Below, piece by piece: positions 60,551-64,000 of a DNA stretch of 64,000 nt. The position numbers and the translations under genes are program-made. Below the pieces are notes generated by a model. That model did not search any database, had not been told where the DNA came from, and was given only the letters and a program-made list of their open reading frames with translations. Every line of letters begins with the position of its first letter. Position 1 is the first letter of the stretch. The DNA is from Clostridia bacterium (GTDB taxonomy: Bacteria > Bacillota > Clostridia > Christensenellales > Aristaeellaceae), in contig JAFTPN010000014.1 of the NCBI GenBank assembly GCA_017463245.1, positions 1-64,000 on the forward strand. Reading direction: 5' to 3'.

Positions 60551-61912
60551 GTGATCCATACTTTCAAGGCCGTTGGCCAGCCCATGATGCTGGACGTTGG
60601 CTCCGGCGCTGTTCATGCCCTGGACGACCTGGCTTATGATGTACTCACCCTCTGGAACGACTGCTCCCAGGAGGAGATCAAGCTTCGGCTGAAGGACAAG
60701 TATACCCTGGCCGAGCTGGACGAGGTCATTGCCGAGCTGAAGCAGCTGGAGGAGATCGGCGCGCTGAACTCCCCCGATAACTACGATGATGTGAAGCAGC
60801 TGCAGGATCCCGGCGTGGTGAAGTCCATGTGCCTGCACGTGGCGCACGACTGCAACCTGCGCTGCAAGTATTGCTTTGCCGCCACCGGCGACTTCTGCAT
60901 GGGCGAGCGCAAGCTCCTTTCCTTTGAGGTGGGCAAGGCCGCCCTGGACTGGCTGGTGGCCAAGAGCGGCAAGCGCGTCAACCTGGAGGTGGACTTCTTT
61001 GGCGGCGAACCGCTGATGAACTTCGATGTGATGAAGCAGCTGGTGGAATACGGCCGCTCCATCGAGAAGGAAAAGAACAAGAAGTTCAAGTTCACCACCA
61101 CCACCAACTGCGTGCTGATGACCGAAGAGATCATTGATTTCTTCAACAAGGAAATGGGCAACGTGGTCATCTCCATTGATGGCCGCCCCGAGGTGCATGA
61201 CCGCATGCGCCCCACCGTCAACGGCAAGGGAAGCTATGCCATCATCGCTGAAAAGGCCAAGGAGTTCGCCAAGCGCCGCGGCCACCAGGAATACTACGTC
61301 CGCGGCACCTACACCGGCTATAACAAGGATTTTGCCAACGATGTGCTCTTCCTGGCCGACGAGGGCTTTGAGCAGCTCTCCGTGGAGCCGGTGGTCACCG
61401 ACCCCGCCTGCGAGTATGCCCTCCACGAGGAGGACCTGCCCCAGCTCCGCGAGGAATACGAGCGCCTGGCCGTGGCCTACATGGATCGCCGCGCCAATGG
61501 CAAGTGGTTCAACTTCTTCCACTTCAATGTAGACCTTGAGGGTGGCCCCTGCCTGCGCAAGCGCCTCACCGGCTGCGGCGCCGGCAATGAGTACATTGCC
61601 GTGACCCCCGATGGCGACATCTACCCCTGCCACCAGTTCGTCGGCCGCGAAGGCTACCGCATGGGCAGCGTCCTCGACGGCACCTTCAATGCTGATCTGC
61701 AGCAGAAATTCGCAGCCAACAATGTTCTTGCCAAGGAAAAGTGCCGCGAGTGCTGGGCGCGCTTCTACTGCTCCGGCGGCTGCGCAGCCAACGCCGAGGC
61801 CTTCCACGGCGACATCTCCCAGCCCTACGACATGGAGTGCCAGCTGGAGCGCAAGCGCCTGGAATGCGCCATGGCCATCTATGCCAAAGAACGCGCCGCG
61901 AAGAAGGAGTAA
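60551..61912 (+). CDS. scfB: Radical SAM SCIFF maturase (thioether-forming)
   Basis: 453 residues. An N-terminal peptide-recognition segment (about 1-90) precedes the radical SAM core with C101-x3-C105-x2-C108 (CNLRCKYCF), FFGGEPLMNFDV near 155-166, and a C-terminal SPASM domain for two more Fe-S clusters: GCGAGNEYIAVTPDGDIYPC, then KCRECWARFYCSGGC and a final C-x-L-E-R-K region. It creates the sactionine/ranthionine-type thioether in ScfA. GTG start after TAGGAGG. Length and Cys set are normal despite the unusual precursor. Confidence 0.95.
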   Translation: MIHTFKAVGQPMMLDVGSGAVHALDDLAYDVLTLWNDCSQEEIKLRLKDKYTLAELDEVIAELKQLEEIGALNSPDNYDDVKQLQDPGVVKSMCLHVAHDCNLRCKYCFAATGDFCMGERKLLSFEVGKAALDWLVAKSGKRVNLEVDFFGGEPLMNFDVMKQLVEYGRSIEKEKNKKFKFTTTTNCVLMTEEIIDFFNKEMGNVVISIDGRPEVHDRMRPTVNGKGSYAIIAEKAKEFAKRRGHQEYYVRGTYTGYNKDFANDVLFLADEGFEQLSVEPVVTDPACEYALHEEDLPQLREEYERLAVAYMDRRANGKWFNFFHFNVDLEGGPCLRKRLTGCGAGNEYIAVTPDGDIYPCHQFVGREGYRMGSVLDGTFNADLQQKFAANNVLAKEKCRECWARFYCSGGCAANAEAFHGDISQPYDMECQLERKRLECAMAIYAKERAAKKE

Positions 61913-61914
61913 CG

Positions 61915-62125
61915 GCGGTTTCGCCTTCGGCGACCAAAGGGGCTTTGCCCCTTTGGAAACCCCACCCAAGGGCTCTGCCCTTGGGAATCCCGCGAAGGGC
62001 CGTTCGATCCGCAACCTCAATCGTCGCACTCTCGCTCTCGCTCGATTGCTCGTTTCGGTTGATTCGCTCAGCTCGCTGCTTCCGCCACTGGCGGCGCTCG
62101 CATCGCTCACCCTTTCGAAACCCAT
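61915..62125. repeat. Hairpin-module mosaic after scfB
   Basis: CCAAAGGGGCTTTGCCCCTTTGG, CCCAAGGGCTCTGCCCTTGGG (also found at 49.78 kb) and GCGAAGGGCCGTTCG modules, then a CTCGCT-rich stretch. Ends in CCCTTTCGAAACCCATT, a phrase also present near 49.85 kb. No gene supported. Confidence 0.7.
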
Positions 62126-62136
62126 TATGAATGCAC

Positions 62137-62176
62137 AAACACCATGCAACGCGCTTTTTGTTGCATGGTGTTTTTG
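62137..62176 (+). terminator. Strong terminator ahead of the cas operon
   Basis: Perfect 14-bp stem AAACACCATGCAAC / GTTGCATGGTGTTT followed by TT; loop 62151-62159. Confidence 0.85.
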
Positions 62177-62226
62177 TGCTGCCGCATATCATTTGATGTG
62201 GTAGCTCATCACCTCAGCACCTTTCC

Positions 62227-62255
62227 TTGACAGCAGTCTACTATTGTACTAAAAT
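62227..62255 (+). promoter_or_regulatory. Promoter of the cas operon
   Basis: Consensus TTGACA, 17 bp, TAAAAT, 49 bases upstream of the cas3 start. Confidence 0.8.
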
Positions 62256-62304
62256 ATGCTTATCAGGCACAAACTTCCATTTTCGACCACACTTGGAGAA
62301 AAAC

Positions 62305-64000
62305 ATGCATATTGCCCATATCGCTGTCGATCCACAAGCAAATTCGCGTCGCATCCAGACCTGCGCCGATCATTCGCGCTCTGTTGCCGATCTTAGCAAA
62401 GCTATCCTGGCTCCCTGCGGCTTGGGCTCTACGGGATACCTTGCAGGCTTATTGCATGACTGCGGCAAGTTCACGGACGAATTCGATGAATACATCACCA
62501 AAGCAAGCAATGATGAACATGTCCGCAAGGGCAGCGTGATCCACACCTTTGCCGGTGTGCGCTATATGCTGGAGCAGTTCCATTCACAAGGGAAGCAGCC
62601 TATGCGTGACATGGTAGCCGAAATCATTGCTATCTGCATCGGCAGTCACCACGGCTTGATCGACCTGTGGGACGAGCGGCATCAAAGCGGGTTTGCGCAT
62701 CGTTTGAATCGTCAGCCTGCATACGATCAGCGGGCAATTGACTCTTTCCTTGGAGAATGCGCTGCACAAAGTGAGGTCGAACAACTTCTCAATGCTGCGG
62801 AGCGAGAGCTTCAAATCTATTTTCAACACAAGTTCACGGCTTGTGTGCAAAACCAGAAGGAGTTGTGCTTCGCCTTGGGTTTACTGGTGCGCCTGATTAC
62901 CTCTGCCATCGTTGATGCAGACAGGACGGACACCCGATGCTTTATGGATGACATTTCACTTCCGCAGGTAAATCTGCCTGATTGGGCAGCTTGCGCCGCG
63001 CGGGTCAATGCGCACATTGCCGCCTTTCCGCAGGAGAAGCCCATCCAAATAGCACGCAGAGCCTTTTCTGACAGATGCGCTGCTGCGGCAGAACGATCGC
63101 CGGGGCTTTACCGGCTCGACCTGCCCACCGGCGGCGGCAAAACCCTGGCCGCCTTGCGCTTTGCCGTGCTGCATGCTGAAAAGAACAAACTGCGCAGGAT
63201 TTTCTATGTTGCACCCTTTCTCTCCATTATTGAGCAAAATGCGGATGTGATCCGCTCTGCCGTGGGCAACAGCGTTCCTGTGCTGGAGCATCATTCCAAT
63301 CTGGTGCAGGAGGATGCAACGCCGGAGGAAGCAGCGCATGCGGAGTGGCTCCAGGAAACATGGGATGCTCCCATGATTATCACCACCTTTGTGCAGTTGC
63401 TGAACACGCTGTTCAGCGGCAAGATGTCCTCGGTGCGGCGTTTTCATGCGTTATGTGAAAGCGTCATCATCATTGACGAAGTGCAATCCCTTCCGCCCAG
63501 AATGCTTTCCATGTTCAACTGCGCCATCAATTTTCTGGTCAAATGCTGTGGAACAACGGTGGTGCTTTGTTCCGCTACGCAGCCTGCCTTTCACAAGGCG
63601 CAGCGCAAAATGCTGCCCTGCCAGCAACTGATCAGCGATGCTATGTTCAAGCAATATGCACCGCTTTTTCAACGAACAACGATCCAGAACGACGGCGCCT
63701 GTTCTATGCAGGAGCTTGCTGCGCTGTCTATCAGCACACTTGAATCTTCCGACAGTCTGCTGGTTGTTTGCAATACCAAGCGCGAGGCAGCCGATCTGTT
63801 CCATATGCTGAGCGAGGCAACGGAGGCAAAGCGTTTCCACTTGTCCGCCGGCATGTGCATAGCACACCGCAAACAAGTGCTTGACGAGATGAAGAAAGTC
63901 TTGGGGAACAAGGAAAAGCTGATCTGCGTCTCGACACAGTTGATCGAAGCAGGCGTGGACATCAGCTTCGGTTCTGTCATTCGCCTGTCTGCTGGGTTGG
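62305..64000 (+). CDS. cas3: CRISPR-associated helicase/nuclease Cas3 (partial, runs off the window)
   Basis: Open from ATG 62305 to the window end without a stop: 565 codons, the 5' part of cas3. The HD nuclease domain shows H24 (ADHS), LLHDCGK near 50-56 and IGSHHG near 112-117. The SF2 helicase shows Walker A LPTGGGKT near 280-287, IIIDEVQSLP (DExx box), CSATQPAF (motif III) and STQLIEAGVDIS (motif V). HD fused in front of the helicase fits type I, most likely I-C, but subtype needs the downstream genes. TTGGAGA precedes the ATG. Codon use is richer in A/T third positions (caa, gca, tta) than neighbours, suggesting transfer. Confidence 0.93.
   Translation, partial: MHIAHIAVDPQANSRRIQTCADHSRSVADLSKAILAPCGLGSTGYLAGLLHDCGKFTDEFDEYITKASNDEHVRKGSVIHTFAGVRYMLEQFHSQGKQPMRDMVAEIIAICIGSHHGLIDLWDERHQSGFAHRLNRQPAYDQRAIDSFLGECAAQSEVEQLLNAAERELQIYFQHKFTACVQNQKELCFALGLLVRLITSAIVDADRTDTRCFMDDISLPQVNLPDWAACAARVNAHIAAFPQEKPIQIARRAFSDRCAAAAERSPGLYRLDLPTGGGKTLAALRFAVLHAEKNKLRRIFYVAPFLSIIEQNADVIRSAVGNSVPVLEHHSNLVQEDATPEEAAHAEWLQETWDAPMIITTFVQLLNTLFSGKMSSVRRFHALCESVIIIDEVQSLPPRMLSMFNCAINFLVKCCGTTVVLCSATQPAFHKAQRKMLPCQQLISDAMFKQYAPLFQRTTIQNDGACSMQELAALSISTLESSDSLLVVCNTKREAADLFHMLSEATEAKRFHLSAGMCIAHRKQVLDEMKKVLGNKEKLICVSTQLIEAGVDISFGSVIRLSAGL

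Noticed and set aside
61611..62204. Reading frames over the end of scfB and the following mosaic
   Set aside because: They are shadows of scfB continuing into hairpin repeats without start signals.
62177..62304. CRISPR array near cas3
   Set aside because: No direct repeats with regular spacers are visible anywhere in the window; the array, if any, lies beyond the right end.

Overview
The window looks like a chromosomal segment of a GC-rich, Gram-positive-type anaerobe of class Clostridia, perhaps a gut or rumen lineage. Support comes from the SCIFF ranthipeptide with its radical SAM maturase and TIGR04086-type membrane protein, a Noc-like protein, a CotH-like protein, zinc-binding forms of S14, L24, L36 and adenylate kinase, strong AAGGAGG ribosome binding sites and many TTGNNN-17-TATNNT promoters. 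No rRNA is present, so family or genus cannot be fixed.

Layout. 0-6.8 kb: S41 peptidase-like protein, iron-type alcohol dehydrogenase, two YdcF/SanA-type proteins, RadC, RsmG and Noc. 6.8-7.4 kb: five tRNA genes (Val, Asp, Phe, Gly, Cys) with promoter and terminator. 7.4-12.5 kb: MFS permease, YcxB-like protein and a complete dctPQM TRAP transporter. 12.5-13.4 kb: gene-free repeat mosaic. 13.4-22 kb: parA-parB run directly into a surface-polysaccharide set (sugar transferase, split transketolase, LicD), then a YycJ-type hydrolase, a CPBP protease and an ABC-F ATPase. 22-35.2 kb: S10-spc ribosomal superoperon from rpsJ to rpmJ with secY, adk, map and infA. It ends at a terminator straight after rpmJ, without rpsM-rpsK-rpsD-rpoA-rplQ.

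35-50 kb: GNAT, DUF362 ferredoxin-like protein, a tiny Spo0E-like ORF, a membrane-anchored beta-propeller protein with a Thr/Pro/Glu linker, glpK, pgsA, an RNase PH/RdgB fusion, a phosphodiesterase, NadE, an XRE/zinc-ribbon regulator divergent from a small membrane protein, and a second ABC-F protein. 50-60 kb: XRE membrane regulator, asnA with a secreted CHAP-like protein, RmlD-like reductase, GH43 enzyme with a LacI-type-sensor GGDEF protein, CotH protein and GNAT. 60-62 kb: SCIFF locus. 62.3 kb to the end: the first 565 codons of cas3, opening a type I CRISPR-Cas operon that continues outside the window.

Points of most interest: the NadE glutaminase domain has lost all three catalytic residues (Glu, Lys and Cys are replaced by Gln, Gln and Gly) and lies near ammonia-dependent AsnA; the SCIFF precursor has an extra Cys and a C-terminal tail of about 20 residues; the second ABC-F protein has a degenerate second ATP site; and gene-free gaps are built from a shared set of hairpin modules, one of 34 nt being identical at three loci in both orientations.
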